From positions 1 through 64,000 of the forward strand of contig JAUWNG010000002.1 of NCBI GenBank assembly GCA_030612765.1: a stretch of 64,000 nt of DNA, written 5' to 3'. A program made the position numbers and the translations under genes. The stretch is from Planctomycetota bacterium (GTDB lineage: Bacteria; Planctomycetota; Planctomycetia; Pirellulales; Thermoguttaceae). Shown here in pieces: positions 7,405 through 16,958 of this stretch (position 1 is its first letter; every line of letters starts with the position of its first letter). A model generated the notes under the pieces. The model had not been told where the DNA came from and searched no databases. It was given only the letters and a program-made list of their open reading frames with translations.

Positions 7405-10236
7405 GTGAATATTCGATTTTGGATCGCAGCGGCGCTGTTGGCCGGCTCCTGGCTGCTGGGGCTGAATTATTTCTATCCGATCAATCCCTGGGCGTGGTCG
7501 GTCGTGGTCGCGGCGGCCGTCTTGCTGTTGGGAAAGACCGACGGTGCATTGGGTGCCACTGCTGGCTTGTCCAGCAGTGCGGAAAACACGGTTGGGCAAG
7601 CCAACCGTGGCACCCGCGCGGCTTGGCCGATCGAGGCCCTCGCGCTGGTGCTGCTGCTGCCTGCCGCGTGGTTCGCCCCCTGGCCCTATCGAGCCGCGCC
7701 GCTGTTGATCGTGCTGGGGCTGGCTCTGCGGCTACTGCCGACCCGGCGGCGATGGGCCGACTGGCTGGCCGGCGGGGCCATCGCCGCCGGAGTGGTGATG
7801 TTCGTCCAGGCCCTGATTCTGGAAGTGTACATCACCCACACCGCCCGATCGCACGAGTTGCCTTGGCCGCTGCCCGACGCGCTGGCCGGAATCGCCACGC
7901 TGTTGGGTATCGACGCCGCGGCCGACGGATCGAACATCGTCATGCACTCGATGCGTCAGACACATCGGCTGGCCGCGACTTGGGAACTGTTGCTGGACCC
8001 GGCCACGCTGCTGTTTTTTGTCGGCGCGCTGGCGATGCTGCCAATGATAAAGCCGCGACCGGCGGTAGCGACCGGCGGCGCGACCGACGGTCGCGGCTTT
8101 ATGGCGGAGTGGCGAATATGGATCGGCGAACTGCGGATATTGACCCTGGTGGTGCTGGTCTGGCTGCCCGTGCGGGCGGGATTGTTGATGGCACTCTATC
8201 TGAACCGCGTGTTGCGCAGCGACGCGGATCGACCGCTGCACGCGATGAACCATTTCTTCTCGCCGTGGATGCTGCTTTTGCTGTTGGTCGTGCCGGTGTT
8301 GTTGGCGTGGCGGTTCGTGCGGCGTGTGGTTTCCTTGGAAGAACCAGTTTCCGACCACGCCGGGCAAGCCCGGCCGCTACACGAACAGCCTTCACACCCT
8401 TCCTCCCCTTCACACCCTTCACACCCTTCCTCCCCTTCATACCCTTCACACCCTTCACACCCTTCACACCCTTCCTCCCTCTTTCCCCTTTTCGCCTCCG
8501 CCGGGTTGATTGCGCTGGCGGTGGCGATCTTTACGGCGGCGATTTACTGGGATCCGCCGGGACGACGCAAGGACGGCCGCGTAATAGTCGTCGAACGGCA
8601 CTCCCAGTGGGAACCGACCACGAAGCCCTATGACACCACCTGGTTCGTCGAGCCAAAACTGTTCGACGAGGGGTCGGGCTACAACTACGCTCGCATCTAC
8701 CGCCACCTCGAACAGTTCTACGACGTGTCGCGGCTGTTGGAGACCGGCAAGATCGACGACGAAACCTTGGCCAAATGCGACGTGTTGATAATCAAAACTC
8801 CCACCGAGCGTTATAACCCCGAGGAAATCGAAGCGGTGTGGCGGTTCGTCAAGCAGGGGGGCGGGCTGCTGTTGATCGGCGAGCACACGAACTACGAGCG
8901 ATCGGCCACGGTCATCAACGACATCATCCGCCCGATGGGTTTCATCTTCCGCGACGACTTGCAGTTCAGCTTCAATCAGTCGCCCTACGAGCAAAGTTAT
9001 CTCGCGCCGACCGTCCCTCATCCGGTCGTACAGCACGTGCCGCCGATGGATTTCGCGGGGGCCTGCTCGATCGATCCGGGCGATAGCCGAGGCCGGCCGG
9101 TAATCGTCTGCACGGGGCTGTGGAGCATGGGGCCTGAATATCACCATAGCAATTTCTTTCCCGTTCCACAGCATTGTCCGGAAATGCGATACGGGGCCTT
9201 CGTTCAGGCGTGGGCGACGCGCTACGGACGCGGCCGAGTGTTGGCCTTCACCGACTCGACGATCTTCTCGAACTTCTGCGTTGGTCAGCCGGGCAAATCG
9301 GAGTTGATGCTGGGTATGGTTGAATGGCTCAACCACGCCAGCCCCTGGGCAGATCCGCGGCCGTGGCTGATCCTGCTGGGTATCCCGCCGCTGGCCGTCG
9401 GCGCGTGGATGGCGCGCGGTTTCGGTCGGGAGTGGCTCGCGCTGCTGGCCGCCGGTTCGTGCGGCTGGGTCGTTGGCTCGCTGGCGGTCATCGGTGCGCA
9501 CGGTTGGGCCATGCCCATCCCCAAACGCATTCACCCCGAGTGTCTCGTGGTCATCGATCGCACCACCTCGAACGTCCCCTTGGCCAAAGGGATGTACCCT
9601 CAAGGCAACGATGAGGGATACGGGATGTTGGAGGCATGGCTCTCCCGGCTGGATTGCCAATCCGTGCGCAAGGAAGGCCCCGAGGCATTCTCCGGCGACG
9701 TGCTGGTGGCCATTTGCCCGAGCCGGTCGGTGCCCGAGGAGTTCCGCCAGGCATTGGAAAAATACGTCGCCGAAGGCGGCCGACTGCTGGTAATCGACTC
9801 GCCCGAAAACTACGGTTCGACGGCCAACAGTCTACTCTGGCCGTTCGGATTGACGATTCATCGCGATCAGGCATGGATGGGAAAGCTAAGCACGGTCTTG
9901 CCGCTGCCGACGGTGGACATCGAGCAAGCCTGCGAAATCTCCGGCGGACAACCGCTGGCAAAGCTCGACAAACTTCCAGTGGCAACCCTGGTCCGCCACG
10001 GCAAGGGATCGGTCATGGCCGTCGGCTTCGGTTCGCTGTGGAACGACACACGGATGGGCGAGACCTGGGACGTCGAGCCAAACGCCACGGTTAAGGACCG
10101 CTATGATGTCCTATTCGGTCTGTTGCGGCCGTTTTTCCAGGGGCGCGAGTTTCCCTCCAAACAGTCGCCGAAGGCCGACGAAAGCGATGCCGAAATCCCC
10201 TCGATCCTAAAAGAATCAGGCCCGGCGGAGTTGTAA
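7405..10236 (+). CDS. Large multi-TM protein, paralogous in architecture to the preceding gene; exosortase-like TM core plus DUF4350/GATase-like domains
   Basis: ORF 7348..10236; GTG at 7405 (MNIRFWIAAALLAGSW) is a more likely start than the ATG inside the upstream palindrome. Contains LIIKTPTERYNPEEIEAVWRFVKQGGGLLLIGEH. Confidence 0.6.
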   Translation: MNIRFWIAAALLAGSWLLGLNYFYPINPWAWSVVVAAAVLLLGKTDGALGATAGLSSSAENTVGQANRGTRAAWPIEALALVLLLPAAWFAPWPYRAAPLLIVLGLALRLLPTRRRWADWLAGGAIAAGVVMFVQALILEVYITHTARSHELPWPLPDALAGIATLLGIDAAADGSNIVMHSMRQTHRLAATWELLLDPATLLFFVGALAMLPMIKPRPAVATGGATDGRGFMAEWRIWIGELRILTLVVLVWLPVRAGLLMALYLNRVLRSDADRPLHAMNHFFSPWMLLLLLVVPVLLAWRFVRRVVSLEEPVSDHAGQARPLHEQPSHPSSPSHPSHPSSPSYPSHPSHPSHPSSLFPLFASAGLIALAVAIFTAAIYWDPPGRRKDGRVIVVERHSQWEPTTKPYDTTWFVEPKLFDEGSGYNYARIYRHLEQFYDVSRLLETGKIDDETLAKCDVLIIKTPTERYNPEEIEAVWRFVKQGGGLLLIGEHTNYERSATVINDIIRPMGFIFRDDLQFSFNQSPYEQSYLAPTVPHPVVQHVPPMDFAGACSIDPGDSRGRPVIVCTGLWSMGPEYHHSNFFPVPQHCPEMRYGAFVQAWATRYGRGRVLAFTDSTIFSNFCVGQPGKSELMLGMVEWLNHASPWADPRPWLILLGIPPLAVGAWMARGFGREWLALLAAGSCGWVVGSLAVIGAHGWAMPIPKRIHPECLVVIDRTTSNVPLAKGMYPQGNDEGYGMLEAWLSRLDCQSVRKEGPEAFSGDVLVAICPSRSVPEEFRQALEKYVAEGGRLLVIDSPENYGSTANSLLWPFGLTIHRDQAWMGKLSTVLPLPTVDIEQACEISGGQPLAKLDKLPVATLVRHGKGSVMAVGFGSLWNDTRMGETWDVEPNATVKDRYDVLFGLLRPFFQGREFPSKQSPKADESDAEIPSILKESGPAEL
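7551..7615. repeat. Family A internal two-hairpin cassette inside CDS 7405..10236
   Basis: GGGTGCCACTGCTGGCTTGTCCAGCAGTG...CACGGTTGGGCAAGCCAACCGTGGCACCC. Confidence 0.8.
8391..8482 (+). repeat. 9-bp tandem array (TTCACACCC/TTCCTCCCC) inside CDS 7405..10236
   Basis: Encodes SHPSSPSHPSHPSSPSYPSHPSHPSHPSS. Confidence 0.88.
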
Positions 10237-10434
10237 AGCGACTCGATGTGTAATAAATTCCGTTTCGTTTAACCTGGAGCCAACTCGTTTAACCTGGAGC
10301 CAACGGCGACAGGAAAGGTATTGCCTTACCCGCCATCGCCACCCTCCCGTCGCCGTTGGCTCCGGGTTAAACAACCCTCCCGTCGCCGTTGGCTCCGGGT
10401 TAAACGAGATATGTGCTACATGAGGGACATTGTT

Positions 10435-11394
10435 ATGCAAACCGCCGATTCCGGCCGCGTTTTCGACGACATTACCCAGTGCATCGGCAATACGCCGCTG
10501 GTGCGGATGCGACGGATCACCGAAGGTTGCGCCGCCACGGTGGCAGGCAAACTGGAAAACCTCAACCCGCTTTGGAGCGTCAAGGACCGGATAGCCCGGG
10601 CAATGATCGACGCGGCGGAACAGGATGGGAAGATCACGAAAAACACCGTAATCGTCGAGCCGACCAGCGGCAACACCGGCATCGGACTGGCCTACGTCTG
10701 CGCCGCCCGCGGATACCGGCTCATGGTCACCATGCCGGAGAGCATGAGCATGGAGCGGCGTCGGCTGTTGAAGGCTCTCGGGGCGGAGATTGTACTGACG
10801 CCCGCCGCCGAAGGAATGCCCGGTGCGGTCCGCAAGGCCGAGGAATTGGCGGCGCGGAACCCGGATTACTACATGCCGCAGCAGTTTAAGAACCCCGCCA
10901 ACCCGGAAATCCATCGCCGCACGACAGCCGAGGAAATCTGGCGCGACACCGGCGGCCGGGTCGATCTGGTGGTCGCGGGCGTGGGTACCGGAGGGACTAT
11001 TACCGGCATCGGCGAGGCGCTCAAGCCGCGCAAGCCGACGCTCCGCATGGTGGCCGTAGAGCCGGCGGCCAGTCCGGTCATCAGCCAGCGGCTTGCCGGT
11101 GAGCCAATTCAGCCGGGCAAACACGCCATCCAGGGAATCGGCGCCGGATTCATTCCCGAAGTGTTGAATCTGGCGGTGATCGACGAAGTGATCCAGGTCC
11201 GCGACGGGGACGCGATGGAAACTGCTCGGCAACTGGCTCGGCTCGAGGGCTTCATGTGCGGAATAAGTTGCGGGGCGGCCGCTTGGGCGGCGCTGCAACT
11301 CGCCCGACGAAAGGAAAACGCCGGCAAACTGATAGTCGTCATCCTGCCAGACCTCGGCGAGCGATACCTCTCGACGAAACTGTTTTCCGAATGA
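10435..11394 (+). CDS. cysK: Cysteine synthase A
   Basis: [47 protein letters not shown]; start at 10411 or 10435 uncertain because the ORF upstream runs through repeats. Confidence 0.93.
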   Translation: MQTADSGRVFDDITQCIGNTPLVRMRRITEGCAATVAGKLENLNPLWSVKDRIARAMIDAAEQDGKITKNTVIVEPTSGNTGIGLAYVCAARGYRLMVTMPESMSMERRRLLKALGAEIVLTPAAEGMPGAVRKAEELAARNPDYYMPQQFKNPANPEIHRRTTAEEIWRDTGGRVDLVVAGVGTGGTITGIGEALKPRKPTLRMVAVEPAASPVISQRLAGEPIQPGKHAIQGIGAGFIPEVLNLAVIDEVIQVRDGDAMETARQLARLEGFMCGISCGAAAWAALQLARRKENAGKLIVVILPDLGERYLSTKLFSE

Positions 11395-11414
11395 TGGTAT
11401 ATTGATGCTGCCTT

Positions 11415-11490
11415 AACGCCCCGCGACTGCGGTCGCGGGGGAATGGATTGCGGCATTTGGCGTCCCCCGCGACCGCAGTCGCGGGGCGTT
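11415..11490. repeat. Double-palindrome element AACGCCCCGCGACTGCGGTCGCGGGG..CCCCGCGACCGCAGTCGCGGGGCGTT
   Basis: Each arm is itself a hairpin; single arm recurs near 50043-50068. Confidence 0.8.
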
Positions 11491-11648
11491 TGCCTTTTTC
11501 CGCATTGGATTTCCAACAATCAATAATCAATCCCAAGAAACGACAAAACGGCCCGATCGACGTTCGACCGGGCCGCTTGTAATTGTGATAAAGGAGCTTG
11601 CTTAAAACTCGGATCGGGGGTGAGTCCAAGCGGTGCTCGATTATTCGC

Positions 11649-12065
11649 TCATTTGCAGGCGACCGGCGCGCAAGTCTTCACTTCCTCGCAGCACTCGACC
11701 ACACAGCAAGTCTTCGGACGGCAGGTTCGGGCCTTGCGGCAACGACGCGGCTTGCAAGTCTTCGGGCAGCACGTGGCTGGCTCACAGGTGACCGGAGCGC
11801 AAGTGGCCGGCGCGCAAGTCTTCGGACGGCATGTCCGGGCCTTGCGGCAACGACGCGGCTTGCAGGTCTTCGGGCAGCACGTGACTGGCTCACAAGTGGC
11901 CGGAGCGCAAGTGACAGGCTCGCAGGTGGCCGGAGCACACGTGGCAGGCTCGCACGTGGCCGGAGCACACGTTTTGTTAAACAGGCCCGCTTGGGCGTTG
12001 GAGACGCCGACCACCACCACTAAGGCGGCTACGGCCAACGCCGGCAACAAAATACGACGCAACAT
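11649..12065 (-). CDS. Secreted cysteine-rich repeat protein (CxPxT pentads)
   Basis: Signal peptide MLRRILLPALAVAALVVVVGVSNAQA followed by TCAPATCEPATCAPATCEPVT and two copies of CCPKTCKPRRCRKARTCRPKTC. Confidence 0.75.
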   Translation of the reverse strand: MLRRILLPALAVAALVVVVGVSNAQAGLFNKTCAPATCEPATCAPATCEPVTCAPATCEPVTCCPKTCKPRRCRKARTCRPKTCAPATCAPVTCEPATCCPKTCKPRRCRKARTCRPKTCCVVECCEEVKTCAPVACK

Positions 12066-12328
12066 GGGAGGTACTCCTTTGTTAGGAAAGACCTTGTGGG
12101 ATACTCACGAAAAAACACACATGTAATGGTATCTGAGTCCAATCTACGTGTTGCTATCGACGGACGGCCCAAAAATCCTTAGCCATATCCCCTATTCCGT
12201 CCACAGCCCTCATATTTTCCATTACGTTTATAACGTCCATTCCGTGTATATCGCCTGCGGCGACATTATCCGCTCCCTTACGTGTGTCGGATGACGAAAA
12301 ATCGCCCGCCGAGCGGCATGGAAAAAAC

Positions 12329-12438
12329 GCTGCGGGAAGGGGACAGGTCCATGTTTTCGGCCAACCGTTTGCCCGCGAAATGCGTTTTTCGGCCGAAAAA
12401 TGGACCAGTCCCCAGCCAACCCGTGAACGCTTACAATT
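12329..12438. repeat. GGACAGGTCCATGTTTTCGGCC palindromic element, copy 1
   Basis: Near-identical to 18388-18495; ends in CCCGTGAACG. Confidence 0.8.
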
Positions 12439-12533
12439 GGAGCCATCCTCCGGCATAACCTATGCTTATATGTTGTTCGGTCAAACAATCATGGTTGGGA
12501 ATCCAGCCAACCACACTATTGGGGCATATCAAA

Positions 12534-12875
12534 ATGATTCAGAAAAAGACCATTGAGGAGTGCATCTACTCTCGACTGGGGGGCAATCCGGAATTTGCGG
12601 ACATTCTCTGTTTGTTTGTCGAGGAGATGCCCGCCCGCGCGGCAAAGCTGCTCCGTCATCTGGACGAGGGAAACTGGGAGGAGTTGCGGCGAACCGCTCA
12701 TCAACTCAAAGGCACCGCCGGCAGCTACGGCTTCGAGCAGCTCTCACCGTCCGCGAACCGGGTGGAACGCGCCGTTCGCGACAACGAGCCGGAAGAACAG
12801 ATACGCGAGTCGGTACTGGAGTTGGTCGATCTATGCGGTCGCGTTCGGTGCGGCGTGCCGGCGCAAGATGAATAA
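12534..12875 (+). CDS. Hpt domain-containing protein
   Basis: MIQKKTIEECIYSRLGGNPEFADILCLFVEEMPARAAKLL..RRTAHQLKGTAGSYGFEQLS (H-x-LKGxAxxxG phosphotransfer motif). Confidence 0.88.
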   Translation: MIQKKTIEECIYSRLGGNPEFADILCLFVEEMPARAAKLLRHLDEGNWEELRRTAHQLKGTAGSYGFEQLSPSANRVERAVRDNEPEEQIRESVLELVDLCGRVRCGVPAQDE

Positions 12876-13101
12876 GGCCCTCCCAAAAACGCTGTGCAGC
12901 CGCCCCCCGGCTGCGCAAAATCCCCCAGCATAGCCGAGGGCGGCCGTGCTACAAAAAGTATTCCGGGGATTGAGAACTCCGCCGCCGGCTGGTAGACTCG
13001 CGTTCGCGCACCATTGGTCTTATTGCGGTCGATTGCCCTTTTTGTGGTTTGCCTGCGACAAATCTTGCGAAGCGGGGCGTTGCGTACAGTGAGGTGGCAA
13101 C

Positions 13102-14145
13102 TTGAGTCCAGCCTTTGGCTTCCTCTTGGTAATCTTGGCCGGCGTGCTCAACGGCAGCTTCGCCTTGCCCATGAAACGCACCACGAAGTGGGAATGGGAA
13201 AATACATGGCTGGTGTATTCAATCGTGGGTATGATGGTAGTCAATTGGGGCGTAGCTTTCGAGACCGTGCCCCAACTTGGCGAGGTCTATGCCCGCGCCG
13301 GTCTGGCCGCGATAGGCATGGTGTTTGTCTTCGGCTGCATCTGGGGCATCGCCAATATGCTCTTCGGCATAGGTATCCATCTGATCGGGATCGGTCTGAG
13401 TTTTCCGATCTGCATTGGGCTAAGCGCCGCGTTGGGGGCCCTTATCCCGATGGCGATGCATCCGGCGGTGTTCCGAACCCCAGGCGGCATCGCCATCACC
13501 CTGGGCGTAGTTCTGGTTTTGCTGAGCGTCGTTATCTGTGCGTTGGCGGGCATCCGGAAGGACGCGCAGATCGCGGGCGACGCGGCGAAGACCGGTCCTC
13601 GCAACGCGTCGGCCTCGCGTCGGCGGCTTGTGCAAGGGCTTATCGTGGTGACGTGTGCGGGACTGTTCGATCCGATGCTGAACTACGCCTTCGTCTTCGG
13701 CGAGGAAATCAAACGGCAGGCCCTGGCCTTGAATGCCGTCCTAGGGGCCGAGGCCGACGCGATTTGGGCCTTGGCTTTGACGGGGAGCTTCTGCGTGAAT
13801 GCCGTCTATTGTGGATATTTGCTGCATCGCAATGCCACTTGGTCGCGGTATCTCCGGAAAGGGACGCTAAGCCATTGGTGGTTGGCGGCGCTGATGGGGG
13901 TGATCTGGATGTCCTCGATTACCATTTACGGACGCGGCGCGACGATGATGGGTCCCTTGGGTGGCTCGATTGGCTGGGCCGTGTTCTACGGTTGCATCAT
14001 TCTCTCATCGAGCATGTGGGGAATCGTCTCGGGCGAGTGGCGCGGTGGAGAAGGACGGCCGTTGCGGACCATGTTTGCAGGACTTGGGGTGTTGCTGGTC
14101 GCGGTGGCCATCCTCGGCTGCGCGAACGCCCTGTCCACGGAATAG
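13102..14145 (+). CDS. rhaT: L-rhamnose/proton symporter RhaT-like transporter
   Basis: About 10 TM segments; GVLNGSFALPMKRTTKWEWENTWLVYSI and CIWGIANMLFGIGIHLIGIGLSF. Confidence 0.82.
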   Translation: MSPAFGFLLVILAGVLNGSFALPMKRTTKWEWENTWLVYSIVGMMVVNWGVAFETVPQLGEVYARAGLAAIGMVFVFGCIWGIANMLFGIGIHLIGIGLSFPICIGLSAALGALIPMAMHPAVFRTPGGIAITLGVVLVLLSVVICALAGIRKDAQIAGDAAKTGPRNASASRRRLVQGLIVVTCAGLFDPMLNYAFVFGEEIKRQALALNAVLGAEADAIWALALTGSFCVNAVYCGYLLHRNATWSRYLRKGTLSHWWLAALMGVIWMSSITIYGRGATMMGPLGGSIGWAVFYGCIILSSSMWGIVSGEWRGGEGRPLRTMFAGLGVLLVAVAILGCANALSTE

Positions 14146-14169
14146 CTTGCAAGTAAAGGAGATAAAAAA

Positions 14170-15393
14170 ATGAAGATTTGTTGGCCGGACCCGTTTCCAG
14201 GCATTCACTGGTTGGACGAGCAGGAGGAGCAGGCGGTTTCCGACGTGCTCCGTCGCGGCTCGCTTTTCCGATATTACGGACTGCACGCGCCCCATCACGT
14301 TGAGACGTTCGAGGCCGTGGCCCGCCGGTTCTACGGCGCCAAACACGCCCTGGCCGTCAACAGCGGGACCGGCGCCTTGATAACCGCAATGACGGCCCTG
14401 GCGCTGGGGCCCGGATGCGAAGTCATCGTGCCGAGTTTCTTCTGGGTGGCCACCGTCGGCGCCGTGGTGCAGGCCAACGCCATACCCGTGTTGTGCGAAG
14501 TAGACGACTCGTTCACGATGGACCCCAAGGATCTGGAACGAAAAATCACGTCGCGGACCAGATTGATTATGCCCGTGCATATGGCCGGCGCGCCGTGCGA
14601 CATGGAGGCCATCATGGCCATTGCCGACCGGCACGGCATTCCGGTGCTGGAAGACTGTGCCCAAGGCAACGGCGGCGAGTTTCACGGCCGCAAGCTCGGC
14701 ACGTTCGGCAAGCTCGGCATGTTCAGCATGCAAATGAACAAGAACGTAACCGCCGGCGAAGGCGGTCTGCTGATTACCAACGACGAGAAGCTCTACGAGC
14801 GTTGCGTGTCGGCACACGATCTCGGCATTCCCTGGGTCAACGGGGCGCCGTGCGAAACCGGCTCCGACGCCGTCACGTGGGGTTGTGGGCGGCGGATGAG
14901 CGAGTTGTGCGGCTCCGTGGCCGCCGTCCAGTTGAAGAAGCTCCCGAAGATCGTCGACCAGATGCGGGCGTCCAAGCGGCGGATCAAGGCCCTGTTGCAG
15001 GGGACGGCGGGAATTCAGTTCCGCCGCCTCAACGACGAAGCCGGCGACACCGGACCGTTCCTCATCTTGACGCTCGACGACCCGCACCGGGCCGAAAAAG
15101 CCGCCGAACGACTGCGGGACGCCGGACTCGCAAGTGCCGTCCGCATCGCCGACTACGGCCTCCACGTCTATTATCATGTCCCAGGGCTGGTCCGCAAAGT
15201 GCCGCTGTCGCCGGCCGGGAATCCGTGGAGCCTGCCGCAGAATCAGGCGTCGGTTTACGACTATGAAAAGGGCGCCTGCCCGCAAAGCGACGCTCTGTTC
15301 GCCCGTTCGATCCTCATTCCCGTGCCGTCACGGCTCACGCTCGAGCAAGAACAGCAGGCCGCCGAAGCCATCCGAGCGGCGGTTGCTCCGTAA
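14170..15393 (+). CDS. DegT/DnrJ/EryC1/StrS family aminotransferase
   Basis: ALAVNSGTGALITAMTAL, VPSFFWVATVGAVVQANAIPV, VLEDCAQGNGGEFHGRKLGTFGKLGMFSMQMNKNVTAGEGG. Confidence 0.93.
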   Translation: MKICWPDPFPGIHWLDEQEEQAVSDVLRRGSLFRYYGLHAPHHVETFEAVARRFYGAKHALAVNSGTGALITAMTALALGPGCEVIVPSFFWVATVGAVVQANAIPVLCEVDDSFTMDPKDLERKITSRTRLIMPVHMAGAPCDMEAIMAIADRHGIPVLEDCAQGNGGEFHGRKLGTFGKLGMFSMQMNKNVTAGEGGLLITNDEKLYERCVSAHDLGIPWVNGAPCETGSDAVTWGCGRRMSELCGSVAAVQLKKLPKIVDQMRASKRRIKALLQGTAGIQFRRLNDEAGDTGPFLILTLDDPHRAEKAAERLRDAGLASAVRIADYGLHVYYHVPGLVRKVPLSPAGNPWSLPQNQASVYDYEKGACPQSDALFARSILIPVPSRLTLEQEQQAAEAIRAAVAP

Positions 15394-15416
15394 TACACCC
15401 CAATCATGACCGATAG

Positions 15417-15544
<128 letters not shown>

Positions 15545-15560
15545 ATAAAGGAAACATCAA

Positions 15561-16799
15561 ATGAACTCTCGCGATCGAATTCGGGCCGTACTCGACGGCC
15601 AATCGCCCGATCATGTGCCGCTGACGACGTGGTGTTTCGGATTCCGTCCGCCCCAGCGGCTGCGATGGCAAACCGACGGCCGCGAGATCGAGTACTGGTA
15701 TACGCAACGGCTGGAGCACATCCACACGCTGCCGCAGCCGTGGGGCCTCGACGATGAACTGAGGCGGGCCAATGCCTGGCTGTCGCTGGGAATCGACGAC
15801 GTGCTGGATATCTCGGTGCCTTGGGCCTGCGATCCGGAAGTCTCGTGGGTCGATTCGGTGATCCCGCCGGGCGGCGCCGGCGGCGACGCCACGACGCCGG
15901 TCATGGTACGCGAGTACCAGACGCCGGCCGGCACGGTGCGGCATGCCGTCAAGAAGACGGCCGAGGGTCAGCCGGGATGGGTCGTTCAGCCCGACCACGT
16001 GCCGATCATCGAGGACTACAACATACCGCGGGCCGTCAAGCACGCCGTAACGGCGCCCGGCGACGTGCCCGCCATCAAGCACCTCTTCGCGCCTCCGAAT
16101 GCCGAACAACGCCGGCAATTTGCCTACCGTATGGCGACGATGAAAAAGGCCGCCGACGAGATGGGCTTGCTCGTACAGGCGTGGACGTCCTTCGGCATGG
16201 ACGCCGCCGTGTGGTTTACCGGCGTCGAAGGAGCCGTGCTCATGGCAATGGAGGAACCGGAAGCCTTCGGCCGGCTCCTCGACATCATCCGCGAAACCGA
16301 CTACGCGCGGACCGAGCTGGCGGCCGCTATGCCCGGGGTCGATATGGTCTGCCAGCGCGGATGGTATTCGTCGACCGACTTCTGGTCGCCGCGGCTGTTC
16401 GACCAATTCGTTTATCCGCAAGTGGCCGAGTTGGCCGCGCTGGCCCATCGACACGGAAAGAAGTTCGGCTACGTCATGACCACGGGCGTCAAGCTCCTCG
16501 GGCCGCGGCTGGCAGACGCCGGCGTGGACCTGCTCTACTTCGTCGATCCGATCCAAGACCAGATCACACTCGAGGAAGCCCGTGATTTGCTGGGCGACCG
16601 GATGACGCTCGTCGGAGGCACCAACGCCCTGAGCCTGACCGATGGCAACGCCCGGCGGATTCGCGACGAGGTCGAACGGGCCGTCGAGATTCTCGGCCCG
16701 ACCAACCGATTCATCCTGCATCCGGTGGACGCCGTCTTCCCGGATACGCCTTGGGAGGGAATCGAGTGTATGATCGAGGCATGGAAACAGTGCCGATAG
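15561..16799 (+). CDS. Uroporphyrinogen decarboxylase (URO-D) family protein
   Basis: MNSRDRIRAVLDGQSPDHVPL start and C-terminal LVGGTNALSLTDG..FILHPVDAVFPDTPWE typical of URO-D/methyltransferase-like proteins. Confidence 0.8.
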   Translation: MNSRDRIRAVLDGQSPDHVPLTTWCFGFRPPQRLRWQTDGREIEYWYTQRLEHIHTLPQPWGLDDELRRANAWLSLGIDDVLDISVPWACDPEVSWVDSVIPPGGAGGDATTPVMVREYQTPAGTVRHAVKKTAEGQPGWVVQPDHVPIIEDYNIPRAVKHAVTAPGDVPAIKHLFAPPNAEQRRQFAYRMATMKKAADEMGLLVQAWTSFGMDAAVWFTGVEGAVLMAMEEPEAFGRLLDIIRETDYARTELAAAMPGVDMVCQRGWYSSTDFWSPRLFDQFVYPQVAELAALAHRHGKKFGYVMTTGVKLLGPRLADAGVDLLYFVDPIQDQITLEEARDLLGDRMTLVGGTNALSLTDGNARRIRDEVERAVEILGPTNRFILHPVDAVFPDTPWEGIECMIEAWKQCR

Positions 16800-16958
16800 G
16801 GTTTGCGGCGCCGCTGGAGCAACTGAGTTTAGTAGTTTCAAGTTCTTGTGAGATTTGGCGTTCGTCGTTCTGAGCGTAGCGAAGAATCTCCTTGGCTGCC
16901 GATATCCTTCGCTACGCTCAGGATGACTTGCTGAGGGAAAAAACCAGGAGTCGGAGAC

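Noticed and set aside
8464-9660. 398-aa minus-strand ORF opposite the second large membrane protein
   Set aside because: Antisense shadow ORF with no recognisable motif; the plus-strand protein has coherent TM segments and domains.
11649-12126. Plus-strand ORFs (11598..12023, 11620..12126) over the Cys-rich gene
   Set aside because: Repetitive shadow frames; only the minus frame has a signal peptide and regular Cys spacing.
14005-15285. 426-aa minus-strand ORF opposite the DegT aminotransferase
   Set aside because: Shadow ORF; the aminotransferase signature is unambiguous on the plus strand.
16861-16925. TTCTGAGCGTAGCGAAGAATCTC...CTTCGCTACGCTCAGGATGA hairpin considered as a rho-independent terminator of the URO-D gene
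   Set aside because: No U-tract, and the same sequence recurs at 45413-45553 and 63222-63346 as element cargo; better explained as a dispersed repeat.
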